From NCBI GenBank assembly GCA_022712075.1, contig JALAHE010000093.1, positions 1 through 5,344 of the forward strand: a stretch of 5,344 nt of DNA. Direction: 5' to 3'. This stretch comes from Galactobacter sp. (GTDB lineage: Bacteria > Actinomycetota > Actinomycetes > Actinomycetales > Micrococcaceae). The position numbers were made by a program, and so were the translations under genes. How positions within the stretch are numbered: the first letter of the stretch is position 1; every line of letters starts with the position of its first letter. Shown piece by piece: positions 5,253-5,344 of the stretch. The notes beneath the pieces are model-generated. The model was not told the origin of the DNA and made no database searches. It worked only from the letters and a program-made list of their open reading frames with translations.

Positions 5253-5344
5253 GCCGCCGCCCACGCGAGACACACGCGAAAGGCCCCGCACGACGTCGTG
5301 CGGGGCCTTTCGCGTGTGTCTCGCGTGGGCGGCGGCCTACCTCA
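5245..5344. repeat. Perfect 100-bp palindrome at the window edge
   Basis: Every base from 5245 to 5294 is complementary to its mirror base from 5344 down to 5295, with no spacer and no mismatch. The left arm includes the last codons and TAG stop of the second paralogue, so the right arm carries their reverse complement. The symmetry may continue past the last base. It could be a contig-end fold-back, a hairpin chromosome end, or a true inverted repeat; the terminator-like centre alone needs far less than 50 bp per arm. Confidence 0.95.
5279..5310 (+). terminator. Intrinsic terminator-like hairpin after the second paralogue
   Basis: An A-run, then GGCCCCGCACGA, then its complement and TTT form a 16-bp perfect GC-rich stem centred between 5294 and 5295. 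It starts 26 bases after the stop codon. AAAGGCCCC...GGGGCCTTT is the form of many actinobacterial terminators, which are often bidirectional. Only three T follow the stem. The right half is doubtful if the surrounding palindrome is an assembly fold-back. Confidence 0.6.

Noticed and set aside
4095..5291. A 398-codon minus-strand open frame opposite the second paralogue
   Set aside because: It mirrors a gene supported by its paralogue; the reading frame is a composition shadow, and it begins inside the end palindrome.

Overview
The window is very GC-rich with strong third-position G/C bias, no introns and short Shine-Dalgarno-led genes, which points to a high-GC Gram-positive bacterium (Actinomycetota; a Micrococcales-type organism is plausible, but the genus cannot be fixed from this sequence). 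All four genes I can support lie on the + strand.

Left part (84-2748): a copper-efflux pair. A 73-residue CopZ-like copper chaperone is followed 28 bases downstream by a full-length P1B-1-type Cu(+)-exporting ATPase (CopA) carrying one N-terminal heavy-metal-associated domain. All catalytic and transmembrane metal-binding motifs are present. The gap is tight and both genes have good ribosome binding sites, so they are probably one operon: CopZ delivers Cu(+) in the cytosol and CopA pumps it out. The CopA start is better placed at GTG 334 than at TTG 325. CopA also has an unusual roughly 40-residue, 60-bp-periodic duplication in its nucleotide-binding domain.

Middle (2749-2960): a 212-bp intergenic region dominated by two large hairpins. 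They are the same size, lie in the same orientation exactly 100 bp apart, and are about 74% identical. Almost every stem difference between them is matched by a complementary change on the other arm. I consider this pair the most interesting signal in the window.

Right part (2961-5252): two tandem paralogous genes for acidic, soluble proteins of 370 and 365 residues, whose family I do not recognise. Each seems to be built from two related halves. Both are preceded by the same 10-base leader (TGCGAGGATG) at the same distance from ATG. There is no sequence link to copper handling, and the hairpins probably separate them from the copper operon.

Right edge (5245-5344): the last 100 bases are a perfect palindrome with no spacer. 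Its centre looks like an ordinary intrinsic terminator, but the symmetry continues through the 3' end and stop codon of the last gene and reaches the final base. It may be a fold-back at a contig end rather than native DNA; the last gene lies on the left arm and is intact either way.
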